Assembly (NCBI GenBank): GCA_963738575.1
Contig: CAVTWY010000001.1
Location: 1 to 64,000 of the forward strand
Origin: CAVTWY01 sp963738575
GTDB lineage: Bacteria; Pseudomonadota; Gammaproteobacteria; Burkholderiales; Burkholderiaceae_C
Length of the DNA stretch: 64,000 bases
Direction: 5' to 3'
Shown: positions 43,954 through 52,585 of the stretch, one piece after another
Position numbering within the stretch: the stretch's first letter is position 1
Layout of the letters: each line of letters opens with the position of its first letter
Position numbers and translations under genes: made by a program
Notes under the pieces: model-generated
Databases searched by the model: none
What the model was told of the DNA's origin: nothing
The model's input: only the letters and a program-made list of their open reading frames with translations

Positions 43954-44730
43954 TCAGTGTCGCGTGTTGTTGCGCGTGTCGCCATACCGCGATGGCGTGG
44001 TCTCGCCGCCAACGCTCAGGTCAACATCCAGGCCAGCCTGGGGGCCATCGAATTCGCCTGAACCACTGGTGGACCCGTCGCGGGCATCAGCACCAAAAAA
44101 CGAGTCTTGGAAGAAGCTGGAGTCTTGCCAAAGCGTGGCGCGCCCTTTGCGCCGTGAGTCGGGCGTAGCTTTGGCGTCTGCCGACGTCTCACGCGGGGTT
44201 TGGGCCACACTGGGGGCGGGTTGGGGCCCACGCGACGCGGCTGTGCTGTGGGGAATCAGCAATTGCAGCTCGGGCACCGACGGCATGTGATCGACGGGGC
44301 AGCGAAGGTAGCGCACCCGGCAAGCCCCCAGCACACTTTGCTTGATTTGCAGCACGCGGCGCGAGTTGCCGCGGTCGGTGTCCAGGTCGATGGCGGCCAA
44401 CACGCGCCCGTTGGGGCTGCAAATGGCAAACGTGACGTTGATGGTGCCGAGCAAGTCGTACCAGTAGCGAACCTCTTGGGGGTCTAGTGGTTGGCAAAAG
44501 CGCACCAGCGGCAACTTGGACAACACGATGTGGTGTGGCAAGGCTTCACGCAGCTGGCGGTACACGCGACGCTCGTCGGTGCTGAAGACGGGGCGGGCTG
44601 TAACGTCCCATTCGGCTGGCAATGGTTTGGGTTCGGGCTGTCGACGGCCAATGATCAAAGCACCCAATGCGATGACGAACATCACCGCAGCAACCAGCAA
44701 CGCAACGATCAGGTAATAACTGGGATCCAT
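43954..44730 (-). CDS. membrane-anchored DUF2726 protein
   Basis: 258 residues. One N-terminal membrane helix (YYLIVALLVAAVMFVIALGALIIG) is followed by the DUF2726 domain: RPVFSTDERRVYRQLREALPHHIVLSKLPLVRF, then YDLLGTINVTFAICSPNGRVLAAIDLD and VLQIKQSVLGACRVRYLRC, a restriction-endonuclease-like core. The C-terminal 80 residues are disordered and Asp/Ser/Gly-rich. Its function is unknown; it lies 40 bases from srkA on the same strand. Confidence 0.8.
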   Translation of the reverse strand: MDPSYYLIVALLVAAVMFVIALGALIIGRRQPEPKPLPAEWDVTARPVFSTDERRVYRQLREALPHHIVLSKLPLVRFCQPLDPQEVRYWYDLLGTINVTFAICSPNGRVLAAIDLDTDRGNSRRVLQIKQSVLGACRVRYLRCPVDHMPSVPELQLLIPHSTAASRGPQPAPSVAQTPRETSADAKATPDSRRKGRATLWQDSSFFQDSFFGADARDGSTSGSGEFDGPQAGLDVDLSVGGETTPSRYGDTRNNTRH

Positions 44731-44878
44731 GGGTGAGCGGGGTGCTGGCGCCAGTCAAGGCGCCGCCATTGGGTGAACCGCTTCATGGTACCTGCGTTAC
44801 ATGGGCGCGTCGGCGCCTTACCCCGGGGGCGACCCCCTGCATATCGGGTGATGCAACCACTGACAAACAACAGGGGTG

Positions 44879-45676
44879 CTATCGCTTGGGCACGTTGTCG
44901 TTGACTTCAGGCGTTTCGGGCTGCGCAGCGCCTTTGCCGGGCATGACGAGGGTGCCGATACCGGAGAACGTGGTCAGCAAGTCACCAACTGCCAAGGCTT
45001 GAGCTTTCAGGCGAAAGTCAATCTCGCCCACGGCCTGCTCCACAAACTGCTCCACGTGGGTGCCCATGTCCTGGGGCGGTAACTCGAGCTCGGCTTGCGA
45101 CTCGCTGCCGTCACGCACCACCTTGGCGCCAGCGCGCCGGGCAATGCCAAGCATCGCCTTGTTTTCTGTCAACGCATGGATGATCAATCGCTTCACGCCC
45201 CGGTTGCGCGCGTGCAGCACCGAACGATCGAACAAGCGCGAGCCATAGCCACGTCCACGCGCACGCCCCACCACGGACACACCGAACTCGGCCGATTGGA
45301 TAGACCCCACTGTGACCTTTGCACCCGCGGGTGAGCGATCGTGGGCCAAATGCGCCATGGCGAGCAAAGCCAAGTGACGGTTGAAGATGCCAAACACTTC
45401 GTCGCTGTCAAAGTCGATCAAGTCAACGTAGTGCGCGATCTGCGCGTCGGTGGCCACACTGCCGAAGCGAAGGTAACGGTCAGCCTCGTTCAACTCGAGC
45501 AGGTGTTTGAGGATGCGAGGGCGGTGTCGCGCTGACAGTGATCGGATCGGCACCCAGCGAAAACCGTCGCGGTGCGTTGCCATTGGGGCGGGCGCGGGGG
45601 TGCGGCTGGTCGGGTCCATCGCCGGCAATGACGTGGCCTGCGGGGTGCTGGCAAGGGTCGGTTGGGTGTCAATCAT
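44879..45676 (-). CDS. GNAT family N-acetyltransferase
   Basis: 265 residues from the ATG at 45676, chosen because GAGG lies six bases upstream; another ATG eight codons earlier has no SD. The GNAT core has IFNRHLALLAMAHLAHD, AEFGVSVVGRARGRGYGSRLFDRSVLHARNRGVKRLIIHAL (acetyl-CoA loop RGRGYG) and NKAMLGIARRAGAKVVRDG. An N-terminal Pro/Thr-rich lead and an extra C-terminal segment flank it. The substrate is unknown. Confidence 0.85.
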   Translation of the reverse strand: MIDTQPTLASTPQATSLPAMDPTSRTPAPAPMATHRDGFRWVPIRSLSARHRPRILKHLLELNEADRYLRFGSVATDAQIAHYVDLIDFDSDEVFGIFNRHLALLAMAHLAHDRSPAGAKVTVGSIQSAEFGVSVVGRARGRGYGSRLFDRSVLHARNRGVKRLIIHALTENKAMLGIARRAGAKVVRDGSESQAELELPPQDMGTHVEQFVEQAVGEIDFRLKAQALAVGDLLTTFSGIGTLVMPGKGAAQPETPEVNDNVPKR

Positions 45677-46042
45677 GGCAAGCCTCGGTGGTGAGACCAT
45701 TGGACTAGGGTTAACCAGATACTAGCGATTGTTTGTGGGGCTGTAACCCTAAAAATGCTGCCATGCAGCATTTAATTCAATGGATCGTACGTGTATTTGC
45801 GTAATCCTTCTTGCGTCCATGCGGCCTCCCACCGTTGCCTGCGAATGTTCTGCCGGCTTGCCACACGCTGGGATAGAATCATGGGCTTCCCCAAATACGG
45901 CAGGGGAGGGGTATGGGGCCAAGGGGTTCCCTGCGCACAAACACCCGTTTGATTCGCGCCCGAGAGGCTGCAGCTCACAAGCAGCACCGAAGGCAGGTCA
46001 ATCGCGAGTGTCATGCCGGACAACTTTGAAAAAGCTAACCTC
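45677..46042 (+). other. rplM upstream region
   Basis: 366 bases without a convincing gene between the GNAT gene and rplM. A TAGAAT box at 45874-45879 may be a -10 element, with only a poor -35 (TGCCGG-like) at 17 bases; transcription from it would leave a leader of about 155 bases, in which G-rich and C-rich stretches could fold. No known ribosomal protein leader motif was recognised. Confidence 0.35.
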
Positions 46043-46471
46043 ATGAAGACCTTCAGCGCCAAACCGGCCGAAGTGACGCATGAATGGTTTGTGATTGACG
46101 CCACCGACAAGGTGCTCGGACGTGTTGCCAGCGAAGTGGCACTCCGTTTGCGCGGCAAGCACAAAGCCATTTACACGCCTCACGTCGACACCGGTGATTT
46201 CATCGTCATTGTGAACGCAGAAAAACTGCGCGTCACCGGCAACAAAGCCGAAGACAAAATCTACTACCGTCACACCGGCTACCCCGGCGGCATCATTGCC
46301 ACGAAGTTCAAGGACATGCAGGCCAAGCACCCCGGCCGCGCCCTTGAAAAAGCCGTCAAGGGCATGCTGCCCAAGGGCCCATTGGGCTACGCGATGGTGA
46401 AGAAGCTGAAGGTTTATGCCGGTGCCGAGCACCCGCACACCGCGCAGCAACCCAAGACCCTTGAGATCTAG
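46043..46471 (+). CDS. rplM: 50S ribosomal protein L13
   Basis: 142 residues starting MKTFSAKPAEVTHEWFVIDATDKVLGRVASEVALRLRGKHK; later KIYYRHTGYPGG and GMLPKGPLGYAMVKKLKVYAGAEHPHTAQQP are L13 hallmarks. The start at 46043 is the conserved one; the frame is open 10 codons further up. Cotranscribed with rpsI, 11 bases downstream. Confidence 0.97.
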   Translation: MKTFSAKPAEVTHEWFVIDATDKVLGRVASEVALRLRGKHKAIYTPHVDTGDFIVIVNAEKLRVTGNKAEDKIYYRHTGYPGGIIATKFKDMQAKHPGRALEKAVKGMLPKGPLGYAMVKKLKVYAGAEHPHTAQQPKTLEI

Positions 46472-46482
46472 GAGCAGCAACG

Positions 46483-46875
46483 ATGATCGGTGAATGGAAC
46501 AACGGCACGGGCCGCCGCAAATCGTCGGTGGCACGCGTCTTCATGAAAAAAGGCAGTGGTCTGATCAAGATCAACGGCAAGGCCATCGGAGATTACTTCG
46601 GTCGCCAGACGTCAATCATGATCGCCAAGCAACCCCTCTTCCTAACCAACAACGACGCGGCCTTTGACATTCAAGTCAACGTGCACGGCGGTGGAGAGTC
46701 GGGCCAAGCGGGTGCGGTGCGTCACGGCATCACACGCGCCTTGATCGATTACGACGCAACGCTCAAGCCGCCGCTGAGCCAAGCGGGCTTTGTCACGCGC
46801 GACGCGCGTGAGGTTGAGCGTAAAAAGGTCGGTTTGCACGGCGCTCGCCGTCGCAAGCAGTTCAGCAAGCGCTGA
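46483..46875 (+). CDS. rpsI: 30S ribosomal protein S9
   Basis: 130 residues: NGTGRRKSSVARVFMKKGSG at the start, GESGQAGAVRHGITRALIDYD in the middle and the invariant C-terminus GLHGARRRKQFSKR that reaches the P-site tRNA. AGGAGCAGCAACG provides the SD. Pairs with rplM as in nearly all bacteria. Confidence 0.97.
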   Translation: MIGEWNNGTGRRKSSVARVFMKKGSGLIKINGKAIGDYFGRQTSIMIAKQPLFLTNNDAAFDIQVNVHGGGESGQAGAVRHGITRALIDYDATLKPPLSQAGFVTRDAREVERKKVGLHGARRRKQFSKR

Positions 46876-46900
46876 CCCTTCAGCTTGCTTTTGGCGCAAC

Positions 46901-46928
46901 GCGAGGCGAACTCAACCGTTCGTCTCGC
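46901..46928 (+). terminator. terminator-like hairpin after rpsI
   Basis: GCGAGGCGAAC and GTTCGTCTCGC form an 11-bp stem with one G-U pair and a six-base loop, 26 bases after the rpsI stop. It is followed by GGTTTAAAA rather than a full T-run, so termination may be partial and reading into the next gene is possible. Confidence 0.55.
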
Positions 46929-46944
46929 GGTTTAAAACCCCGCC

Positions 46945-47652
46945 ATGCGCTGGAAGCTTCTCCGCCGACGATTTTCAGTCTACGCCCCACGCGTCAGCGT
47001 GCGGCGACATACGCCCTGGCCGATCCGTTGGCTGCTGGGCGCTTTTGTTTTGGGCTTGTCGGCGGCGTTGGCGCTTTGGGCTTTCGAGTTTGGACGCGGT
47101 CTTGCGGGGCTCGACAGCCACTCCAAAGGGGAGCTCGAAAAGCTGCGCGCTGAGACGCTTCAACTGCGGGCCGATCGCGACAAGGCGCAGTCCATTGCCG
47201 ACACCGCTGAGAGCCTGCTCAAGACCGAAAAAACGACCCTTGATCGCCTGACCCAGCAGCTCAAATTGGCCGAGGCCACCAACGCTGAGTACAAGTCCGA
47301 CCTGGGCTTTTACGAGCGCCTGATGCCCGCACCGGGCGACGGCATTGCCATCCGCGGGTTTCAGGTGGAGGTGGTGGAGCCCGGCAAGATCAGGTACTTG
47401 ATGCTGGCCATGCAAAGTGGCAAGATCAAAACAGAGTTCAAAGGCCGCTACGACATCTCTGCCGTGGGCACTTTGGACGGCAAGCCCTGGGCACAAGTGG
47501 CCGTGGGCGGTAGCAAGGCCCTTTCTGTGACGCAATCCGCGCGCTTCGAGGGCATGATCGACGTGCCACCCAACGCCGTGGTAAAAACCGTGCAGGCCCG
47601 AATCCTGGATGGCGTTGGCACGGTCAAGAGCTCTCAGCAAGCGCGGTTTTGA
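46945..47652 (+). CDS. membrane-anchored coiled-coil protein, DUF6776 family
   Basis: 235 residues: a basic head, one membrane helix (about 27-50, WLLGAFVLGLSAALALWAFEFG), a coiled coil (about 57-105, GELEKLRAETLQLRADRDKAQ...) and a beta-rich outer domain (YERLMPAPGDGIAIRGFQVE through KTVQARILDG). The family lies next to bactofilin genes in many betaproteobacteria and may anchor or position the bactofilin scaffold. The bactofilin gene follows after 34 bases. Confidence 0.75.
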   Translation: MRWKLLRRRFSVYAPRVSVRRHTPWPIRWLLGAFVLGLSAALALWAFEFGRGLAGLDSHSKGELEKLRAETLQLRADRDKAQSIADTAESLLKTEKTTLDRLTQQLKLAEATNAEYKSDLGFYERLMPAPGDGIAIRGFQVEVVEPGKIRYLMLAMQSGKIKTEFKGRYDISAVGTLDGKPWAQVAVGGSKALSVTQSARFEGMIDVPPNAVVKTVQARILDGVGTVKSSQQARF

Positions 47653-47686
47653 TTCGACGGTCGGCAACCCCTCATGGGAGCAACCG

Positions 47687-48103
47687 ATGAATATCTTCTC
47701 CGCCAAACGCAAGCAACCCCCCATCAGAACCTTGGTGGGCGAGGGCACTGTCATCACCGGCGAAATTCGCTTTGCCGATGGCATCCGCATCGACGGCGAG
47801 GTGAGGGGTGACGTGATCGCTGTCGGAGGCGACCGCAACCTGGTGGTCATCAGCGAAAAGGCGCGCATCAGCGGACGCGTCAAAGCAGGCCACGTCATCA
47901 TCAATGGCGAAGTGCATGGCCCGGTGCAGGCGGACGAGCTCTTGGAGCTTCAACCCCGAGCCAAAATCGTTGGCGACGTTCGCTACGAGGCGCTGGAAAT
48001 GCACCAAGGGGCCACCATCGAAGGCGAGCTGCGGCCGCTTGATGCTGCCGACCGCCCAGGCCTCAAGCTAGCGGCTTCCAATGCGGGCCGTGGTGACGCC
48101 TGA
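47687..48103 (+). CDS. bactofilin (polymer-forming cytoskeletal protein)
   Basis: 138 residues from the ATG at 47687, preceded by GGGAG. The beta-helix repeats of bactofilins are clear: TLVGEGTVITGEIRFADGIRIDGEVRGDVIA, VVISEKARISGRVKAGHVIINGEVHGPVQADELLELQPRAKIVGDVRYEALEMHQGATIEGEL. Bactofilins assemble into non-polar filaments that organise wall synthesis or appendages. It shares the strand and probably the transcript with the DUF6776 gene upstream and lies 84 bases before erpA. Confidence 0.92.
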   Translation: MNIFSAKRKQPPIRTLVGEGTVITGEIRFADGIRIDGEVRGDVIAVGGDRNLVVISEKARISGRVKAGHVIINGEVHGPVQADELLELQPRAKIVGDVRYEALEMHQGATIEGELRPLDAADRPGLKLAASNAGRGDA

Positions 48104-48187
48104 CTGGCTTGAGACTGCTGGAAACCCTAGACGCCACCCGTTTTTGCCCGCCCGCTGTATCATGGCGCAGGACTTAGGAGATCAACC

Positions 48188-48562
48188 ATGAATGCTGTCA
48201 CCGAATCTTTCATGCCTGCCGCCGACGCCATGCCCATGCCGCTGGTGTTCACCGACAGCGCCGCTGGCAAGGTCAAAGAGCTGGTCGATGAAGAAGGCAA
48301 CCCCGACCTGAAGCTGCGCGTGTTTGTGCAGGGGGGCGGTTGTTCAGGGTTCCAATACGGCTTCACGTTTGACGAAATCGTCAACGAAGACGACACCCAG
48401 ATGACCAAAAACGGCGTGACGTTGTTGATCGACGCCATGAGCCTGCAATACCTCACCGGCGCCGAGATCGACTACAAGGACGATCTGCAGGGTGCACAGT
48501 TTGTGATCAAGAACCCGAATGCAACCACCACCTGTGGTTGTGGGTCTTCGTTCTCGGCTTGA
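48188..48562 (+). CDS. erpA: iron-sulfur cluster insertion protein ErpA
   Basis: 124 residues, A-type Fe-S carrier. The three ligand Cys are in GGGCSGFQYGF (about residue 57) and TTCGCGSSFS at the C-terminus; FTDSAAGKVKELVDEEGNPDLKLRV is the conserved start. TTAGGAG lies eight bases before the ATG. It passes clusters to apo-enzymes such as IspG. A strong terminator follows. Confidence 0.95.
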   Translation: MNAVTESFMPAADAMPMPLVFTDSAAGKVKELVDEEGNPDLKLRVFVQGGGCSGFQYGFTFDEIVNEDDTQMTKNGVTLLIDAMSLQYLTGAEIDYKDDLQGAQFVIKNPNATTTCGCGSSFSA

Positions 48563-48579
48563 CGCGGTTTTGAAACCTT

Positions 48580-48607
48580 AAAAAAAGGCGCCCTCGGGCG
48601 CCTTTTT
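48580..48607. terminator. bidirectional Rho-independent terminator
   Basis: An A-run, AGGCGCCC, two bases, GGGCGCCT and a T-run form a perfect 8-bp GC-rich stem with A and T tracts on both sides. It separates erpA (plus) from the pirin gene (minus) and can end both transcripts. Confidence 0.92.
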
Positions 48608-48633
48608 GTTTGGCTTGGGTAGCGGTTTGCGCT

Positions 48634-49518
48634 TCAGTGGGCGACCCGCTCTTGCGCGGCCAGCGTGCCCATGCGGCCCGCCTGAAAATCCTGCATCGCC
48701 TGCATGATCTCTTCACGCGTGTTCATCACAAAAGGGCCATAACCTGCAATGGGCTCCAAGATGGGTTGGCCCGACAACCAAAGCAAGGTGGCGTTGCCAT
48801 CGTGGGCGTGCAGCGTGACGGCGTCACCGGTGTTGGATAACACAGCGGTTTGACCTTGGCGAACGATTTGACCCTGCACCGTGGCCGTGCCACGGATCAT
48901 CAGCAACCCGACACCTTGCCCCGCCGCAGCGGGCACGTCCACGCGCGTGCCAGCGTGCAACTGCAAATCCCAAACCTGCATGGGCGTGAACGTGGTGGCC
49001 GCACCTTGGGCACCAAATCCGTCGCCCGCAATCAGCCGGGCCGACCCGGCTTGCTGGGGCAGCGCCACCGTGGCGATGGCGGCCGACTGGATGGCTTGAT
49101 ACCCCGGGGCTGTCATCTTGTGCTTGGCGGGCAGATTGACCCAAAGCTGCACCATCTCAAACGGCCCACCGCGCCGGGCGTAGTCCGCGCCGTGGAACTC
49201 TTCATGCACGATGCCACTGCCCGCCGTCATCCACTGAACGTCGCCGGGGCCAATCATGCCGCCACCGCCGCTCGAGTCGCGGTGTTCAACCTCACCGGCG
49301 TAAACGATGGTGACCGTTTCAAAACCGCGGTGCGGGTGTTCACCCACGCCGCGGCGCTGGGTGGTGGCGTCAAAGGCTGTGGGGCCGCCGTGGTCGAGCA
49401 TCAAGAAGGGCGACAACTCCCGGCCAGCGTTTTGGTAGTTGAACGCCGTGTAAACCGGAAAGCCGTCACCCACCCAATGGGTGGCACCGGTGGGGATGAT
49501 TCGAGAGAGTGTTTTCAT
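48634..49518 (-). CDS. pirin family protein
   Basis: 294 residues, two cupin domains. The N-terminal metal site is clear: HPHRGFETVTIVYAGEVEHRDSSGGGGMIGPGDVQWMTAGSGIVHEE with its three His and one Glu, preceded by PFLMLDHGGPTAF. The second cupin (LHAGTRVDVPAAAGQGVGLLMIRG) is without a full metal site. Pirins act as quercetinase-like or redox-sensing proteins. Monocistronic. Confidence 0.92.
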   Translation of the reverse strand: MKTLSRIIPTGATHWVGDGFPVYTAFNYQNAGRELSPFLMLDHGGPTAFDATTQRRGVGEHPHRGFETVTIVYAGEVEHRDSSGGGGMIGPGDVQWMTAGSGIVHEEFHGADYARRGGPFEMVQLWVNLPAKHKMTAPGYQAIQSAAIATVALPQQAGSARLIAGDGFGAQGAATTFTPMQVWDLQLHAGTRVDVPAAAGQGVGLLMIRGTATVQGQIVRQGQTAVLSNTGDAVTLHAHDGNATLLWLSGQPILEPIAGYGPFVMNTREEIMQAMQDFQAGRMGTLAAQERVAH

Positions 49519-49615
49519 GGCGCGTGCTCCTGCACAGGATTGTGCCGAAACAGGACGAGCCAGGCGTCAGTGGGTTTGAATGGGTCGCAGCTAGGCGATG
49601 AAGGACAAGGCGCCG

Positions 49616-49969
49616 TTAGACCTGAACCAGCACCTTGAAGCCCCCAAAAATCATGCGCTTGCCGTCAAACGGCATTTGGCTCGGGTCGTGGTCCATGCGC
49701 GGGTCGCGCATGGCGGCGGCCATGCCCGCGTCACGCACGTCCTTGGACGGCCATGTGATCCAGGAGAACACCACCGACTCGTCGTCCTTGCGCTGAACCG
49801 CCATCGTGAATGAGGTGAGCTTGCCCTCGGGCACATCGTCCCCCCAACACTCCACCACACTTAACGCGCCGTGGTCCTTGAAGACAGCGGCGGCCGTTTC
49901 GGCCAAAGCACGGTAGCGCTCTTTGTTGGCCTCGGGTACGGCAATGACATAACCATCGACATAGTTCAT
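49616..49969 (-). CDS. DUF1428 family protein
   Basis: 117 residues from the ATG at 49969, which has AAGGAGC six bases upstream; the earlier in-frame ATG lies on the other side of this SD. The family motifs are YVDGYVIAVPEANKERYRALAETAAAVFKDHGALSVVECWGDDVPEG and DPRMDHDPSQMPFDGKRMIFGGFKVL. It is a dimeric ferredoxin-like alpha/beta barrel fold, of unknown function. Confidence 0.9.
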   Translation of the reverse strand: MNYVDGYVIAVPEANKERYRALAETAAAVFKDHGALSVVECWGDDVPEGKLTSFTMAVQRKDDESVVFSWITWPSKDVRDAGMAAAMRDPRMDHDPSQMPFDGKRMIFGGFKVLVQV

Positions 49970-50075
49970 GGCGTGCTCCTTCAAATAAATGGCTCAAAGA
50001 TTTTGGCTTACTTTACTTGTTGCTGCGACCATCAAGGCACGCAATGGACAGCGTGCCTTGCCCCGCGTCGCCATC

Positions 50076-50300
50076 CTAGCCCCGCCAAGTCACCAGCTTC
50101 ATGCGCCCGCCAGCGCCGGATTTGATGGTGACCGACGACTTGGCCACTTTAAAGTGCTTGGCCACCAAACCGACAAGCTCCGCGTTTGCCTTGCCATCCA
50201 CTGGCTGCGCCTTGATGCTCGCCGCAAATGTGCCGTCTTCTTGAGCCACAAGCTCGCTCACGCGCGCATTGGGTTTGACTTTGACTTGAATGATTTGCAT
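50076..50300 (-). CDS. DUF167 family (YggU-like) protein
   Basis: 74 residues: VKVKPNARVSELVAQEDGTFAASIKAQPVDGKANAELVGLVAKHFKVAKSSVTIKSGAGGRMKLV matches DUF167 throughout, including the PVDGKAN signature. Small soluble protein of unknown role, often next to YggT genes, which are not seen here. Confidence 0.9.
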   Translation of the reverse strand: MQIIQVKVKPNARVSELVAQEDGTFAASIKAQPVDGKANAELVGLVAKHFKVAKSSVTIKSGAGGRMKLVTWRG

Positions 50301-50537
50301 CGAGTGGTTTGCTTGATCAGGTCAATCACGAAGCACAAGCGTCGCGTTTGGCAAGGTGGTGGAGTTAGCTCTTTCGCGCGCGGTGAACGCATGGCCAAAT
50401 GGAGCGAAGGGCGGCGCCGCATGCTGGCAACGGCGTTGATGTCGGTACTTCGCGGTTCAGCGAAACTGCGCAGACGGCAGTCAATGTGCGCTGAATTGTT
50501 CGATTCATACAAAGTCTCCTGCGTGGCAAGCGCTCCA

Positions 50538-50967
50538 TCAGCTGCTCGTTTGCTCGATACCGTACCGTATTGCGGCGCAAAGCACATCCGCGTTGATGTC
50601 TTTGAGCCCTCTAAATTTGATGCAATAGCCAGTGACAGTTGCCTTTCCAAGGGCCTTGCCGTAGGCGTGTGCCAAGTGGTTTTTGTCGGTCAGACCCAAA
50701 ACATAGATAGAAAGCCCAGTCGTGTTGGCACTCATGCCAACTTGATAGAACGCTTTGCTGCTGCCGTCAGCGTACTTGATGGTCCGCTGTCCATACCCAA
50801 TGCTTGGGTTGGAAACCACCTTGCCTTCATCGTTCTTGCCATCGAGGAACCAAAGCTTGCACTTCGGAAATTGGGCCAGAACGATGCGATGCAGTTGCGT
50901 GCATGTCACCGCGCTTCTTCTCGGGCTGAGCGGCTATGTAGTCTTCAATCTGCTTGCGCGTATTCAT
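50538..50967 (-). CDS. DUF1801 family protein, one-base frameshift
   Basis: From the ATG at 50967 the first frame reads MNTRKQIEDYIAAQPEKKRGDM; one extra base at about 50900 shifts to the frame that reads QLHRIVLAQFPKCKLWFLDGKNDEGKVVSNPSIGYGQRTIKYADGS through KFRGLKDINADVLCAAIRYGIEQ to 50538. Together they make a DUF1801 protein of about 142 residues. The break is a single base in GCACGCA, so a sequencing error is possible. The 237 bases between it and the DUF167 gene show nothing recognisable. Confidence 0.75.
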
Positions 50968-51061
50968 GTCGGGTGGCTTCCCTTGAAAATGCGAACGATC
51001 ATTTTGGCAAGTCTTTTCTGGCCCTATTTTTCGGACAGGAGATTGCACACGACAGCGCTAC

Positions 51062-52077
51062 TTATTTTGTGACCCATGCTCCTGCGCGGCCCAAGGTTTC
51101 TGCGGCACTTTGAACGAGCCAAACTTTGGCGTCGGCATCGTCCTTCAAGTAGGCATCAAGAAACTTGCTGGTGAGCAAGCTCAATTGCTTGTGGATGAGA
51201 GCCGTCGTGGCGGCAACGGTGTGCGGGCTGTCGTTGCCGATGAATTGCATGAACAGGCCACTCTCTTGCGTATAGCCCCCGTTAAACACCATGTGGTCGC
51301 CGTTGTCAAACACCACACGGTACTTGTCGCCGTGGGGCAGCAAATCGAACACCGCAGCGCGTTTGTCGGGGCTGGCACCATTGCCCAACATGTCACCATG
51401 AATGTGACGGTGATGACGAACATGGGCCTCTTGATGTTGCTGTAAGCATCGAACCCGCTGCGGATTGAGGCCTGCGCTGGCGTTTGACAACTTGCGGACT
51501 GAAGGCCATGAACGCTTGATGCGTGGGTCGCCCAAGGTTTGTGTCGTGTTAGGATAACGCTGGTCGTGAGCGTAAGCGTGGTCATGGCCCCAAATAATTG
51601 GCCGGCCACGGCGACACGACTCAAATCAATGCGCAAGTAAAGCGGATCGCGTTGCGCTTGTCGCCGCGTGATTTCGTCCAACACAAACTGCACGTCTTGT
51701 GCACGAGCAATGAGCTGAGCGCCGTTGGCCCCACGCTTCAAGCGCTGCAGAGGTGTGCCGAAGCCGGTCTTCAACAAATTGACGTCGCTGCCTGCATGCT
51801 GGGTATGAACCACGAAGTAGCCTTGGCTGACCCAATGCTCAGCCCACACTTTGCCACCATCGCGCGAGCCGCCCAAACCATGCGAAAAAATCACCAAAGG
51901 CACGTTGCCGCTGCCCTCGGGTACACGCAGGCGCAGCGGGATGGTGCGCTGACGGACGCTGTCGGTGAAATCAAGATCAAGCACTTGAGGTGCGGCAAAC
52001 GCATTGGTCACGCAAATCAGCAATAGCTGGGCGAGAGCGGCAGAGCGAAAGCGTTTGGCTGGGAATGGAAAGTTCAT
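51062..52077 (-). pseudogene. exported alpha/beta hydrolase broken by several frameshifts
   Basis: From the ATG at 52077 the first part is sound: a signal peptide (ALAQLLLICVTNAFAAPQ), then PLVIFSHGLGGSRDGGKVWAEHWVSQGYFVVHTQHAGSD and DLSRVAVAGQLFGAMTT. At the nucleophile elbow the family's GHSFG appears as GQLFG, losing the Ser. Below about 51580 pieces of the gene alternate frames: RYPNTTQTLGDPRIK, AFMAFSPQVVK, FDAYSNIKRPMFVIT and GNGASPDKRAAVFDLLPHGDKYRVVFDNGDHMVFNGG, the last running to 51062. At least four frame changes in about 180 bases plus the lost Ser point to true decay rather than one read error. Confidence 0.75.
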
Positions 52078-52115
52078 ATTAGAGAAAGCGTCAAACCGAG
52101 AAGGAGATCGGGCCT

Positions 52116-52424
52116 TCACGCAAGGAAAGCGTAGATCAGCGGCGGCGCCACAACGGCGCAAAGGCAGACCTTTTTTGCCAACGCAGACATGGAAGACTGC
52201 CGAAGAAGGGCAAGAACCCCGATGGTGGACATGGCGAACATGATTGCCGCCATCAGCAACGCGGCTGGGCCGTCTACAAAAATCGTGTAGCCAGCGCGAC
52301 GGTGCGGTTGGTGATGAAAGCCACCCATGAGAAGTATGAGCCAACCCCCAAGTTGGCCTAGCAAAGCAAGGGCGCCGACGGCAACACGTGCGCCAATGGA
52401 TAGTTGAGTTTTGGGGTCTGTCAT
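52116..52424 (-). CDS. small integral membrane protein of unknown function
   Basis: 102 residues with three membrane helices: AVGALALLGQLGGWLILLMGGF, DGPAALLMAAIMFAMSTIGVLALL and KVCLCAVVAPPLIYAF. A His/Arg-rich loop (HHQPHRRAG) lies between the first two. Family not recognised. It is 38 bases upstream of the broken hydrolase on the same strand. Confidence 0.6.
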   Translation of the reverse strand: MTDPKTQLSIGARVAVGALALLGQLGGWLILLMGGFHHQPHRRAGYTIFVDGPAALLMAAIMFAMSTIGVLALLRQSSMSALAKKVCLCAVVAPPLIYAFLA

Positions 52425-52585
52425 GGGCTCTTCAATTTCGATCTCCTCAAGCGTCCAGTGATTGCGACCGGACTGGCACGGGCTGCATGCGGCTACGAGG
52501 TTTTCGGATCGTTGTCACCCCCGCGCTGAAACCGAAAAACATGGTCGATCGATGCTGTCAGCGTCGCAAGGCCAAAGTGGAGGAG

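Noticed and set aside
50365..50371. GTTAGCT motif resembling an attC R' box after the DUF1801 gene
   Set aside because: No matching RYYYAAC box or inverted repeat within 140 bases on either side.
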